Of a stretch of 64,000 nucleotides of DNA, positions 25,428-37,777 are shown piece after piece (the first letter of the stretch is position 1; every line of letters begins with the position of its first letter). The position numbers and the translations under genes are program-made. The stretch comes from Cloeon dipterum (Eukaryota; Arthropoda; Insecta; Ephemeroptera; Baetidae): positions 20,081,883 to 20,145,882 of the forward strand of contig NC_088789.1 of NCBI RefSeq assembly GCF_949628265.1, written 5' to 3'. A model generated the notes under the pieces. That model had not been told where the DNA came from. It did not search any database and saw nothing but the letters and a program-made list of their open reading frames with translations.

Positions 25428-26227
25428 ATTAAAAATTGTTTTACCTTCAGTAGTGATAATTACAGTTCAACCTGATGCTATTCCAAAGCCTCTTATTACG
25501 ACAGGATATTTTCCAGGGTGGAAAAGTAACAAAAAAGACTGTCTTATTTAAAAAATGATTGGCACATGCAATACAAAAATCCATATCTAAAACTTCAATA
25601 AAATAATATTGAATATATTTATTATTGGTAATCTGCCCAGTGCCCAATCAAATAGGAGGAACCGGTAATTTATCAATTTTAATGAAAAACACCTTAACTC
25701 TAACATCTTAACAGGGGGTTGTGTCCCTGTGCGGCCTAGGGCTGCCAACCTCTGGGTTTCGATAGATATCCGGCGCGGTTTGGGACTGCTTGTTTTGGTC
25801 CGTTTTTTGAAAATTAACACAGGAGGTATAGGATCTCTGGGTTTTCAGTCCAAAATTTAACATGGGCTCGTGGGAAATCTCCGGGTGTTAGCTTTTTGGT
25901 TGTCTGGCACCCCAAGTGTGGCCTGGTGCGCCCATGTTATCCGTTCCCGGTGTTATTGGGACCCGGGCTTCAGCATTCAGTGAGCGCCCTTCCAGTCCTC
26001 AAATAGGGATGAAAATAAGTAAAATAAAGCTAGCGTAAACCCAGAAAATTCCTGATTAACAATACAATCGCAGAAGTATAGATTAGATAATTTATTTTTA
26101 TATTTAAAGGTAATTTTAGTTTGTGTCCTTATTGACTAGTTTTTTAGGTTTAGTATTAATTCAAATTATATCAAACTAGTTTGATTTTAAATTAATTTTA
26201 TTCCCACAGACAATTTAATATTTACTA
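25428..26227. other. Convergent intergenic region between mRpL17 and GTF3C6
   Basis: The mRpL17 poly(A) signal lies at 25597-25602. From about 25640 to 25990 there is a block clearly richer in G and C than its flanks, with runs such as CCTAGGGCTGCCAACC and GGGACCCGGGC. It carries no ORF with coding character and may be a decayed mobile sequence. A minus-strand AATAAA at 26202-26197 probably serves GTF3C6. Confidence 0.45.
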
Positions 26228-26635
26228 TCAAAAACTCTGCTCCATTTCACTATCAATTTTCGAGTCATCTAAATTTACAGACTCATTCGGGTCGACGTGC
26301 GACCTGTCTTTAGGATAGATTTGTTTCATTTTCATCACTTTGCCGGTTTTGCCGAAATATTCGGCCCACACGAGTGGATGCATTTGCATGTCCTTGTCAA
26401 AGTCATTGTAATCTTTTTCAGCATCGAAGGGCGAGGTTTTGAAAAACAAATAGGTGCCCGTAGCATTTTCCGCCTTCCCTGCGTAGAATTGCGGTCCAAT
26501 TTGAATGATAGGCTCGTTTTTCTCCAGTCCAATGATCTTGAACTCGGGCGGTGGGTCGGAGCGGAGAACATCTTTGATGCCCATACCGCTTAACTGCACC
26601 AACACTAAGACCTCCTCATCGCTGTCCTCTTCCAT
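26228..26635 (-). CDS. GTF3C6: General transcription factor 3C subunit 6 (TFIIIC tau55-like, triple-barrel subunit)
   Basis: A single uninterrupted frame of 135 codons runs from ATG 26635 to TGA 26228. The acidic start EEDSDEEVLVLVQLSGM and the sequence GLEKNEPIIQIGPQFYAGKA followed by GTYLFF match the triple-barrel domain of human GTF3C6 (there LVLVELSG, then ERPILQV and VFAG and LGT). This subunit belongs to TFIIIC, which binds the internal promoters of tRNA genes for RNA polymerase III. The human protein is longer (about 213 residues) because of an acidic tail; here the tail is short and ends acidic (SKIDSEMEQSF). It is intronless, unlike most neighbours. Confidence 0.8.
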   Translation of the reverse strand: MEEDSDEEVLVLVQLSGMGIKDVLRSDPPPEFKIIGLEKNEPIIQIGPQFYAGKAENATGTYLFFKTSPFDAEKDYNDFDKDMQMHPLVWAEYFGKTGKVMKMKQIYPKDRSHVDPNESVNLDDSKIDSEMEQSF

Positions 26636-27844
26636 GGTGTCAATTATTTGTCTTGCGTCTGCTATTATTCACAAAAACATGTTATTAGAAAACTGTCAAA
26701 CTAAATCACATATTTAATAATTTTTTAATTCGATAAATTTCTACAAATCAGCTGTCGGTTCTTTATATTCGTTGAATAGAAAAATAAAATTTATACTTGA
26801 GGGGCACCTAAATTTAATTTGTGCGAAAAGGATAAAAATAAACCTACAGCCCCTATAATTTCGCGCACTTAATTCGATAATGGTCTAATATCTTTTTAAT
26901 TTTGTAACATTTATTTCTGGGTTGAAATGAAAAAAAAATATCAAAATGAGCCGTGTCTGCTGTGACCTCCAGCCCATTATTCACACCTAATTTAAGCACG
27001 AATATTGCCACTCTAAAATTTGAAAATGTTACAAAAACAGCAGCAAAACGACTTGATGATATTCAAATTATTAAAATGCGCTAAAGGGTTAACACGTAAC
27101 TTTCTATATTTACTTCTCTGATTTTGAACCGGCTAATAGTGCCTCAATTTCTACGAATTGAGGAATTAGATAATTATCATAATTATATATATGTACATAA
27201 TACATATTGCCAAATTAATAAGTGATTCAAAATCGCGCGAGTTTCAAGGTAGAATGTGTCAATGAACTGAAGGGAAAATCCAGAGTAAAACCTTTTCACT
27301 GGATGAAATTGAATCCGTGAAAGTATGCGGTGATCAGCAAAAATCGCAATATTGAGTTGATTATTATTAGTCCAGCGATGCGGTGCCCGGTGCCTTCTTT
27401 GATTTTAATGTTTATGTTTGGAGAATAGTTAAGACATCCGACGCCAGGTGGCTTTTACGCTTAAGCAGTGAAATGACCGTAAAATCAAACGCGCGAGTAT
27501 TCTAAACTTGGCACATTCCACACACACTATTTAGCGTGAAAGCGAAGATATGAAGAACAATTCGTCCTTGAAACACTTAACGTGCTGAGAAACAAATTTG
27601 GAAAATCTAACAGGTATAATATTTACATTTTTTTTAACTTTGTTTCAAATACGGGTGTTTCTTTGCTTTCTTTGAGGAATTATAAAAATATGTACTGAAA
27701 TAAATACCAGCTATAGATAAGCGCTTATTGGTTAATGAAGGAAATTAAATTTAATTTAATAAATGCAAGAATTAAGTTTATTTTTTAACCGGCAAACCCT
27801 TTTATAAATATAAAAATGTTTAAAATTGGTCATTGCCATTAGTC

Positions 27845-27857
27845 ATTGCCTGGTGAC
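27845..27857. promoter_or_regulatory. Candidate RFX X-box upstream of IFT57
   Basis: ATTGCC-T-GGTGAC fits the RFX pattern of two half-sites (RYYNYY and RRNRAC) with a one-base spacer. It lies about 530 bases before the IFT57 ATG, but may sit close to the real transcription start since a 5' UTR intron is likely. RFX factors drive ciliary genes in animals. Confidence 0.35.
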
Positions 27858-28007
27858 AATTTATTACAATTTTTGCAAGTAGTTGATTAAAATCTATTAT
27901 TAGCAATATTTATTCATCTAAAATGAGCAAAAATAATATGAGGACAAATATATAATTAAATTTCAGAAAATTTGTCCGATTTCTCAAAAAAATGAATGAT
28001 AATACGC

Positions 28008-28215
28008 TCAAATTCGATTCCTCTCTTCGCAATTTATCCAATGGTGTACAAAATATGAGCTACATTTCCTTTGTGACGAAATTAAAACAAGATTTTCAAT
28101 GGGGAAACAGAGCTCTTCGATTGATTACAATGCAAACTTTGGAAACAATTTTCTCAGAAATTGAAACAAAGGTAACCAGGGAAAAATTTAGCTCTTGCCT
28201 CTTTTTAGAAAAATT
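28008..28215. repeat. Dispersed repeat family 2, copy 1
   Basis: This shares with 38320-38535 and 57620-57765 an ordered set of blocks: a variant of ATCCAATGGTG, then GATTTTCAATGGGGAAACAG, AGCTC, TTGATTA, ATTTTCTC and GGTAACCAGG. The 79-codon ORF across it is a by-product. No coding product or terminal repeats were recognised. Confidence 0.6.
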
Positions 28216-28384
28216 TCAGGCCGAAATATAATTGACTTTTCGAAATTTAGCTGTGTAACTAAACAAAGATTTATAAGATTTTAAAAAAGCTAAATTTAAT
28301 TTACGCTAGCTTATAAGTGTATTTTTTACTTAATTTTATTTCAATCTGAGTTAAGATTTGTGCCTATTTCAGAGATATTAAAAG

Positions 28385-30885
28385 ATGGATAGAAAGAGCA
28401 CTGCAGCCAGTTCAATTCCCTACGACCCAGTCGCCGGGGCCGAATTTATGACATGCCTGGAAATGGAGAAAATATCCGAAAAACTGAAAATCCTGGACTA
28501 CGACAAAGATTTTATTTTGGCGTCAAAGATTCGACCTTTGCACAAGTAGGTAGATTAATTTTACACACGATGCTAAATTTTAACCAATTTTCAGGCATTA
28601 TTTTGCCATAGTCTCGAACCCAGGAGAGCAGTTCTTCGTCTTCACTTCTTTAAGCGCGTGGCTGATCCGAAAATGCGGAGGCAAATTCGACCAGCCCCAA
28701 GAATTTGATGACCCAAATGCTTCAATTGCGAAAATTCTTGACTTTTTAAGATCTATCGTCAGTATTAAAAGAAAAAATTTACATCCCGTTAGTAAATTAG
28801 ATTTTTAGAACGTGGTCATCGATTTTCCTCCAAGCAAACTGAAGCAAGGTGTCGGCGAACAAGCCACGTTTGTTTTGAGCAATCTTTGCGACCAAGCTAT
28901 AAAGGTTTCTCGATTTGAATTTAAAAAGTGAGGAGCTTAGAAAACGCTTTTCATAAGTTTTAAATAAAAATCTGTTTAGACCATATGTGATTGAAGACGA
29001 TGTTGTGGAAGAGGAAGTTCACGAAGGAGATATCGAACTGATTTTGGAAAAAGTCGAGTCCGAAATGATGGCTGATTATTTGAGTGACGACGAAAATGAC
29101 GAGGAGCTGATTAAAGTAGATGATTTGAGCAGAAATGTGAACGTATTGCAGGAATGGTTATAAAATAAATATTGAGTTTAAAATTATTTTTAAAATTCCA
29201 GAGAGGTTCTCGCACCTATTATAACCAAGAAAACGTTGCAAAGCCGAATTTATCTGTGGAAAGTTGGAAGCTGGAGTTGGAGCGTGTCCTTCCTCAACTA
29301 AAAGTGGTTGTTAAAACAGGTAAATGCATAGGAAGAGCGTAATTAGATTTTTTCATAGATGTCCCAGACACGCAAGAATAAGTATAAGAACGTTAAGTAT
29401 AAAAACTACTCTATCTATAGTCTCACACATTTTAAGTAATTAGGTATTAATGTGATTAAAAATATTTCGTCATTTTTATTATTTTTACACATTACAAAAA
29501 AAACACTCATCTATGATCTATATTAATTTTAGATTCACGCGAGTGGAGATCACACTTGGAGCAGATGAAACAGTTCAAAAACACAATTTCTGGCGCCTCG
29601 TCTGGCATACAAGGGCAGCTGGAATCGTTTCACAAGCACGTCGGTCAGAGCATGGAGAAAATCAACACACGAGAAAAGTTTCTCAATACCCAACTGGAGC
29701 CGCATTTGGCCGAGTGCAGAAAAGCAATGGCGAGTTCTATTTGATAGACAAGTCAACCAGAATATAATTAATTTTATTATTTTAGAACGCGCTTGAAACG
29801 ATGAAGAGCAAATTTAAAATACAGAACGAAGGGGTGTCTGAAAAGACGAGGATACTTAACAAGTTGTCTGAGGATTTGGACGGACTGAAAAACCAAATGC
29901 AGGAGCGCGGTGCAAGCATGACAGACGGAAGTGAGATGAATAGATTTTCGTACTTTGAAATGCAATTTTATCTCTGCAGAAAGGAATATAAAAATTTCAT
30001 ATTGTGGGGAAAGGGTTTAAATAGCGTTTTTTTTTTGCTAAAAGCAAGTAGTGATTAATTTAAACGCCAATTTTTAATTCTTCATATATATTTAATAGAT
30101 AATTTTTTGTTAGTTTGCAACAGATATGGGCCGGGCTTTCGCAAAAGGGCCGGAATTAAATTGACAAAAAGACTGTCCAGTTCGTCCAGTTTATTCAACC
30201 GGATTTTTTCTAGCTGTTTTAGGAAAAATTAAAAACAAGAATTCCTCTTTCCACGGTTGGACCATCTTGATACAACATTTTATAGCTTTGCTTTATTTAA
30301 TAAATTAAAGCAATACAATTAAGACGGTAAAAAATTTAAATAACAGAGTGATTTGGAGCACTCTAGCTAATGCGGAGTAGAAAATATTCAACCATTGTTT
30401 TATCTCACTCTGCGTGCAATTAAATAATATCTTGACTTTAAATAGCTGTGTATTTAAAGAATAAGTCTCATGCAATCCTTTAAGAAATTTCGCCTAAAAT
30501 TTAAAAAAATCAGATTGGACAAAACAGAAAACCCTGGTCATGGGAACATCGCAAATGAGCACGAAAGTAGTTTGAAACAATCAGAGGTCTAAAATCATCG
30601 ATTTTACTTCAAAGTGTCTAAATTTCAAAGCCGCGGCGCCTGCTGATGTTTATTTTGAAATAAATTAACATTAAGTGGTGATTTTCTTGCTGAAGTCAAT
30701 TATTTTCAGCACCGTTGGTGACTCTGAAGAAGAACTTGGCCAAGATGAAATCGGAAATGATGCTGATGGACATCGCGATCGCCGAGTACGACAACAACAT
30801 CATCGGCAACAAGCTGCGCGACAAGGCTCTGATGCTGCAAGTGGAGTTCGGCGCCGATCAGACGCAGCAAACGCGGCTCATCTGA
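28385..30885 (+). CDS. IFT57: Intraflagellar transport protein 57 (IFT57/HIPPI), IFT-B complex
   Basis: Eight exons give about 411 residues (human 429): 28385-28545, 28595-28757, 28809-28927, 28980 to about 29136, 29202-29319, 29533-29729, 29786-29930, 30710-30885. Motifs match IFT57 in order: HYFAIVSNPGEQFFVFTSL, FDQPQEFDDPNASI, DFPPSKLKQGVGE, LELERVLPQLKVVVKT, REKFLNTQLE and ERGASMTDG. Residues 1-190 are the calponin-homology-like domain, the rest coiled coil. IFT57 is a peripheral IFT-B subunit that joins the complex to kinesin-II. The end of exon 4 is uncertain: donors at 29137 and 29143 both keep phase. Exon 6 appears to use a GC donor (29730) rather than GT, since no in-phase GT fits. 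AATAAA follows at 31013-31018. Confidence 0.93.
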
Positions 30886-33675
30886 ACAATGAAGGCGAAT
30901 TGTCATGTTTATCGCACGCTTCGAGTGAATAAGTAAAAAGCAAAAAACAAGACCAGTAGTCGTCAAGACGTGGCCGCGAGTGTCAGGTTGCACCTGTGCG
31001 CGCAAATGGTTCAATAAAAGTAATTGCCGGAGAGGGTGCACTTCTGCTTCCGCGCCCAGGGATTGCCGAGTTACTACACTCTCTGGTGAATCGCAGATGG
31101 GACCTCCCACAGTCCCCCGAGGCTGCCGAGCGGAAAATCGATCTCTCCGCCCCGGAAAATGTATGAATTGGTAAAATGCAAGTCTCCACACACTTCTTCG
31201 GCAAATTTAGTATCGACTATCGGTTCCTCGGAGGGCTATTTCTTACAGATTTTCACCAGAACAGATTATTAATGCAAGGAAAGCCAGTTTCTTCTACTTG
31301 ATTTAAAATAAATTTATTGACATAGTCGAAAATGTAACAAAATGAATAAAATAATTGTATACAAATAATTTAAAAAAATATATATTGAGCCGTTTTAAAA
31401 TCACTATATTTATAGTGTCATGTTTATGGTTTAAATTTTCTATCCATTTAAAACAAAAACAATACTTTTAGACGATTTTACTCGTATATTTCATACAATT
31501 ATCATATTTTCACGAATTTGATAAATTAGGTAAGAGAGGCGACTCAATTAAATTTAGATTGGTATCCTGACAGATTTCGTCGGCTCTACGCGGACTAATT
31601 CTGGTTGGAATAGCTTAAATATTAATTTTTCCTTTCCAAAATTCACAAAAGCTATCTATCCTGAGCCAAAGGAATTCGTTAATTTAAAATGACGACTGAA
31701 ATTATTGATTTAATTTATAAATTGACAGTAAAATTAATCTATTCTAAACAAATTCATCATCACTCCTATCCGCCTAATGTAAAATTGGGAATGGGCTAAA
31801 ATTTTCCCAGTTTGCAATTTAAATTTCTGAGAAAATCGGCATAAAAGTTTGCAAGCTAAGCTAAAAGTTTTAGAGCGCCGTCACGTTATTTAAAAATTAT
31901 GATTTATCTAGACAGGAGAAAAATTTGGGTCTTATCATAATTTCTACATAGTTAAATAAATTGCAACGAGAGGAATCAAAATTAAGCCCAAAAAATACAA
32001 ATTTAACCGTTTAATTATTCCAGAAATCGGGGAAATTTTGAAACTCAACTGTTCCTGATATAATTATTGCACATTGTTGCGAGAAAAAGTATTCCTAAAT
32101 CCACAAAAAAATCAGACCAGTTGTTAGACTAAAAATATATAAAGTGTTTCTCCTGTCAATATTAGAATGAGATATATTTTAGATGCAGAATGTATTTCAT
32201 GTAAAATACACGACATTCAAATCCGAGACGGTTCAGGTTTCACCCGTAATTTATGCAAAAAATAAACTCAGCACAAATTTAACATTATCTCCTTTTCTAA
32301 GATAATTCTTTTATTAGAAAAATATTTAATTATTAAAAATACGAGCCATTACTTTGAGCATTTTTAAATGAACATGAAGATTTACAGGCGAGTTAGACAA
32401 TTTAAAGCTCTAAAGATAGTTTCGGATGGATTAAAATATGGACAAAAGTTTGAAAATTGTTCAATTTGTACTCATTTGGGGCTTAAAATTATATAAGACA
32501 CACAAGCATATTAAATTCCCAACCCCTCTGCCATGCCAAAATAAAATAGATCCAAGTTTGACGATAATTAAGAGTCGCTCTCAACCGAAAACGATTGAAT
32601 CGAGCGAGCAAAATGATGCGTGTGCTCGATCGTTCATCCCCTAATTGGCACTTTGGTCAGGTGCATAATCCCCGCTGGCAGATGCGATTCGAGATTAACC
32701 GGATTAAGTCTCGCGGCCCTTGTACGTACAACATGTTTACGTCCCGCCGCCTTCTGTGCCACCCTCTCGTTCTCTTCACACCCCAGTTGTGCGCCCCCCT
32801 TCCCCGACAACAATAGTTTTTCCTCTGCTTCCCTATTATTTGGATCGCCGCCTCCTCTGCCACGGGGGTTTATTCTAAATCTCTGGTAATAATTTATCTA
32901 TGGGTAAATAAAGTGACACCGAATTTATGAATTTTTAAGCTGACCTTATTTGTTCATGACACATTTTTCAGTTTTATCCTTCCTGGTTTTTTATGCCACA
33001 GCCAATTTTTTAGAAAATGGCAAAGAAATTCCATTTTTCCCAAAGAATAATCTTATTTTTTCCAATGATTTAAATTTAAAAACACGGCTTAAGGATATTT
33101 TAAATTTGATTTCTATTAAATTATCACATATCAAAATAAAACACCAGTGATCAAAACGTCAATAAAAATCAGGTGGCTGGAAATACTGCAAAAAAAAACA
33201 TTTAATGACGTCATAGTGACTAAAATTTCTGTTTTGAAAACATATATTTGATAAGTAGGAAATTGCTAAATCTCCATGAAAGACGAAATGTTTGAAGTGT
33301 TTCTATAATGAAAGAGTATCTCAAATTTATAAATTTCTCATAAAATAAACATTTCCAATCGTGAGAAAGTGTGATTCATGTTTTTAATAATTCCAAAAGC
33401 TGCTGAACAAAGTCCAGAAGGAGATCTCCAGAGGAAATCCTGTTTTTTTTTGCAAAATGTAAAAAATTCAGGTTTCTCTAAACATAAAAACCAGAGTTTT
33501 AAAAACAAATTGACGTCGCTTACTTATTTATTCACCAAAAAACATTTGGATATTATATATGTACATGTATTTAATTGTCAATCAAGTTAAAAAAAACGCA
33601 GAATCAACTCCTATCACATGAAACATCTAAGCAACTTGGCGAGATCACTGAATTGGGAATTATTCTCACTTAAAT
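30886..33675. other. Convergent region between IFT57 and the NHLH gene
   Basis: The IFT57 poly(A) signal is at 31013-31018. A GC-richer patch (about 31020-31170) follows without a supported ORF. The remainder is AT-rich with chance ORFs only. A minus-strand AATAAA at 33532-33527 may end the NHLH transcript. Confidence 0.45.
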
Positions 33676-33910
33676 TTAAGCTTCGAGGACGTGGTTCAGA
33701 TAAGCAATGTAGCAGATGGCGAGCCGCAGGATTTCGATTTTGGACAGTTTCTTGTCGGGTGGCAGCGTGGGCAGCAGTTTGCGCAGCTCAGTAAACGCGA
33801 CGTTGAACGCCTCGACGCGGATGCGTTCGCGCGTCGCGTGAGCCATCCGGTATTTCTGGGTTGCGCGGCGCCGCCGACGCCGCTCCTCGCGACTCAACGA
33901 CGACGTTTCC
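33676..33910 (-). CDS. HLH4C: bHLH transcription factor, NHLH1/2 (HEN) - HLH4C type, last coding exon
   Basis: The exon opens after a minus-strand acceptor (ctctcag) at 33912-33911 in phase 2 and ends at the stop at 33676. It encodes about 77 residues: [18 protein letters not shown], then the bHLH domain with basic region [14 protein letters not shown], helix 1 [12 protein letters not shown], the loop PPDKKLSK, and helix 2 [17 protein letters not shown], ending two residues later. Its length, position and the Arg run are those of NHLH1/NHLH2 and fly HLH4C, which bind E-boxes and act in neuronal differentiation. There is an in-frame stop upstream with no ATG, so the N-terminus must come from an exon upstream that I could not locate (these N-termini are poorly conserved). 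Confidence 0.9.
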
Positions 33911-36676
33911 CTGAGAGCAGAACACGGTTTGCGCGTTCAAATCATCGTCGACGGCTCAACGACACTCTCCATTCATGCAAGGCAAACAATTGGAGCATGC
34001 TTTCATTTTTTGAAATAAAAAAAAAATCAACAGAATATTTACACAGCTATATGAAATATTAAAGGGAAATGATTGTTCGATAAAAATTAAGCGGAAATGA
34101 AACGAGTATTTTGCAGTCCACATCAGTCAGTTGCATATTTAATTGAAAACTCGGTCAGAAGATTCAAATTTATGCAAATCCGAGACATAAAATGAGAACC
34201 AAGTGAATGCCAACATGCGACTCAAAGAAACATTTTCTTCGTCCTACCGTTTCCTTGTAATCGTGCATTCAATCATTGTATTTTGGTCGTTCTCCCTGCT
34301 GGAAAACAGGCCGTTTGAGGACATTCTGAAATCAAATAGAAGACAAATCTTTAGTTTAGCCAATGAAGCCTTTTTTCTAAAAATATTCATCGCAAAAGCT
34401 TTACTGAAATTTTTTGGAAAATATTGTACGAGGTAAATTTAAAAAAAGGTAACCATTGGATTGCTCTCGTCAAGTCCGAACATAATAATTAAGGTCAAAT
34501 GGCATTACCGGTCATTTTCTTAACAAGTTACTAAGATTTTACCACAATTTCCAATTTTTAAAAATCTAAAAATCCCCTAAACGGTATTTCCAAGGGTTTT
34601 GTGAACAGTTTTTGAATACGTTTTCAAGAAACATACAAAACACAAATATTTGAAAACATTGTCAGATCTCGGTTACCAAAAACCAGTATTGCATGACCTG
34701 CATACCGATTGACTCGTCTTTGCCTCCCATAGACGAATTGAAAAGTTTACGAGGTCTTCATTTCCACTACTTCTTTCAACCCCCAAATAAAAATTTAAAT
34801 TGCGAAAACGTCACTGTGATGGCTCAAAAATACTAGAAATCGTCCGAAAATCCCTCCATATTACTACCCCTATCTGATTTTTAATTTTGAGGGCCGTTTT
34901 CCGTACCAAAAATGTTATTTTTAATTCTGTGGCCAGAAATAAGGTATTTATTATACTCTGAAAAAATCGCCTATAGGGAATTTTCGGCCCATTATATTAG
35001 AACTCAGCAAATTTCGTTCAAATCCGAGGACCCATGCCAACAGAGGTCAACAAAGGTTATTTCAAATAATCCTATTTAAAATCTAAAAGCGGTAAAATAA
35101 AAAAAACTTAAGCATTAACTGTTTCAAATTAAACTACCCTTTTCCACAAACAGAGGATGGATCAAAACAACAGACCAAAGCCCTGCTGGTTTCATTATTC
35201 CGCCTACAATCTGTCGATTCATCCAAATAAAGACCGATTTTTGTTGTGACGCGCGCAAATATGAGCCAATTATGATAATCGAATCGGGGAAGAGCTGTTG
35301 TCACTTGTGCTTTGGCCGGTGGCGGCGGCATGATTAATTGATTAGCAAGTGGTGAGTGAGAGCAAGAGGATCCGAGCGGGCGCACGTGCGAGCGAGCGTC
35401 TTTTCGGCGGCAGGCCCCCGGGGAAGCCCGGACCCCGCTAATCGGGGGGCCCATCTATCAATGCGGGCGGCGGGCTAACGAGATATTTCCAGTATTTACA
35501 CGCGGGTGGCGCGCTTTCCGAATCTCGCGGGACCGTGGACCGTGCACATAAAATTACCCTGCTTTGCACCCCCAATTTCGCGCCGGCATGAAAAATGCAC
35601 TCGGCAACGGCGAATTTGATGGCTTTTAAAAATTGCTCCGTCCTCGTAAATTCAGCCACATGCACCTCAGGCCAATTCCCATCTTCGATTGCTTTCAGAT
35701 GTTTTGCATGCCTGCACTTGTTCCCCGGCACTTTATGAGCATTTTGCTACAGTTTTATTACAAAAGGGGGGTCTTTAGGGTCAATCTGCGATCCAATTCA
35801 AAGCAGAATTGCATTTAATTGTACTAATATAAATAAGATTTTTGGTTAGTTTAGTACTGAAAATTGCGTGTTTTCTTTTAATTTCGAATTAAGTTATTTT
35901 GAGTCTTTTTAACTGTTACAGGGGAATCATTTGAACCCTCCATACGTTACAAAGAGACTATGCAAGTCTTGGGACGGTATTTTTCTTAACAACAAAATGA
36001 TAAAATCGAGATAATATAGGAGGGTGACATGTTTCCACGTAAGCTTATCCAATAGTAAATAAATTACTCCAATAAAATGAAATTTAAAAATTTTGAACCA
36101 ATATTAGCTACTTTTCAATAGATATCAATTTATGAGGGGATATTTCAAACTTAAAAATTTTAATCGAGACTATTGAGTGAAAATAAATTTGGAATTATTA
36201 TTAACTAATACCAAGAAATTTTAATAATCGGAAGGACGAAAGACGAAACAGCAGTTGTACAGTGTGTACAGTAAATGTTATTTAATTTCCCTTTTTAAGT
36301 TTCAAAAATCCATCTTTAGTAAATCAGCGCAGATAATTACATATTTATTAAATTACCCATGGAATAGATTTTTTTATTTTGATTTAATTCAATTTCAATC
36401 GAACACCAAATGCAACTACTGTTACTGTACGCCTTCGCAAAATGAATTTATGCAATCCGCTTAGTATAGGAGCCACGCAGGTTGCATACATTGTTTAGTT
36501 TTCAAACATGTATCAATTTTGAAAACTTACAAAGAGGCATTATTATTGGACAAAAAGGAAATAACCGGATTTCGGGAGTAAAAAATATTGTAATTAAAAC
36601 AAAATAAAACCAGGAAATAAAGGATCCCTAATTTAAAAAAAGAATAAATGTTGAAATTCGTAAACTAAAATTACCT

Positions 36677-36800
36677 GGCAGCTGCAAACTGAGCTTGTAT
36701 CCAATATGCGAATAACAGCGGAGTGAATTGAAAGTGGTGAGCGGAAGCTGGAGTCGCATCCCTGTACCAGTCGGGCCCCGCCCCTGGCCAATTGGAAGCT
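36677..36800 (-). promoter_or_regulatory. Candidate minus-strand promoter and noncoding first exon of the NHLH gene
   Basis: On the minus strand come, in order, a CCAAT box inside ATTGGCCAATTGG-like sequence (36787-36796), a GC box (complement of GCCCCGCCCC, 36775-36784), an initiator-like TCAGTT (36693-36688), and a donor gtaatt just after CAGCTGCCAG at 36677. The order fits a promoter with a short untranslated first exon. Expression evidence is lacking. Confidence 0.3.
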
Positions 36801-37777
36801 TGAGAACCGCGACAACTTGTCACTTATCCGGAGCAGACTCCTCCCGCTGCGCAACCATTGTGCGGAGCTTTCCCAATCATTGTTCTGGGAAATCGTGTGA
36901 TTTGGCCCAAATGATGCATTTGGATGCCGAAAATTCCTTAACGAGTTAAAGTTTTACTCAGAGGTCTTTTCTTAATTTAATTTTTTATTTCTTCTGCAAA
37001 CATTTTATGAGGAGTCTGCGAAGACTGTTCATAACGTTAAAAGCAAATTTTCAATGTTTGAAAAACGCTCAAATTTTACTTGGTTGAAATGCTGGAAAAG
37101 GAAATTTTTGTCTCAGGAAGATGCGAGTTGCGGGGTTGTCAAGAATTGTTAACTCGTTTCTCTTTTCGTTTGCACTAAGAGATGAGTACGATTTGGACGA
37201 TTTCAACGATCGCTGATTCATAATTCTCTGAAGCTAAGGCCTGTGGAGCCAAAACAGCTGCTGTGCAGAACAAAAGCATGTTGATACATTGTTTTTCTTT
37301 AACAACAATTTTTTCAATTATTCTTTTAGCCTTCCATACTTTGTTGTTCGCCGACAGGTGTAGCTACTGTTAAATGAATAATATAAATTCATTAATAAAA
37401 ATCAGCTGATATTTTTAACTTTAAACTATTGTATTTTTTTAAATTTTTCGATGTAATTTGCAAGAGCGAAAAACCGCATATTTTTAAGCTTGTTGTCTGT
37501 TCAAATTAATTTTTAAATCTACGACAAACTGGCAAACAGCCCTGGCGAAAAAATCTAGCTAGAAAGCGTGTAGCATCGATGGGAATAGGGGGAGAAACCT
37601 CACATGTGATTACAATAAAGTTTGCTTGGCGGATTGTAAAAATGGAATGTTTCAACATGAATATGAAAAGTCACGATCGTGCTTAAACGATGGCAAGTCT
37701 ATCTCTGTTCTTTGAAGAGAGAAGACGTCCGTCGTTGCATGTGCGTGATTTGTGCTGGCCGACCCTCCGCCGGCATA

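Larger units (their letters stand above)
26636..28384. other. Divergent region between GTF3C6 and IFT57
   Basis: The stretch should hold both promoters and the noncoding first exon of IFT57, because an acceptor-like tttcag lies at 28367-28372, just before the IFT57 ATG. An RFX X-box candidate is at 27845-27857 and a dispersed repeat at about 28008-28215. Otherwise it is AT-rich without exons. Confidence 0.45.

Noticed and set aside
36728-36949. 73-codon plus-strand ORF
   Set aside because: It overlaps the GC box and CCAAT region of the candidate minus-strand promoter and lacks coding support.
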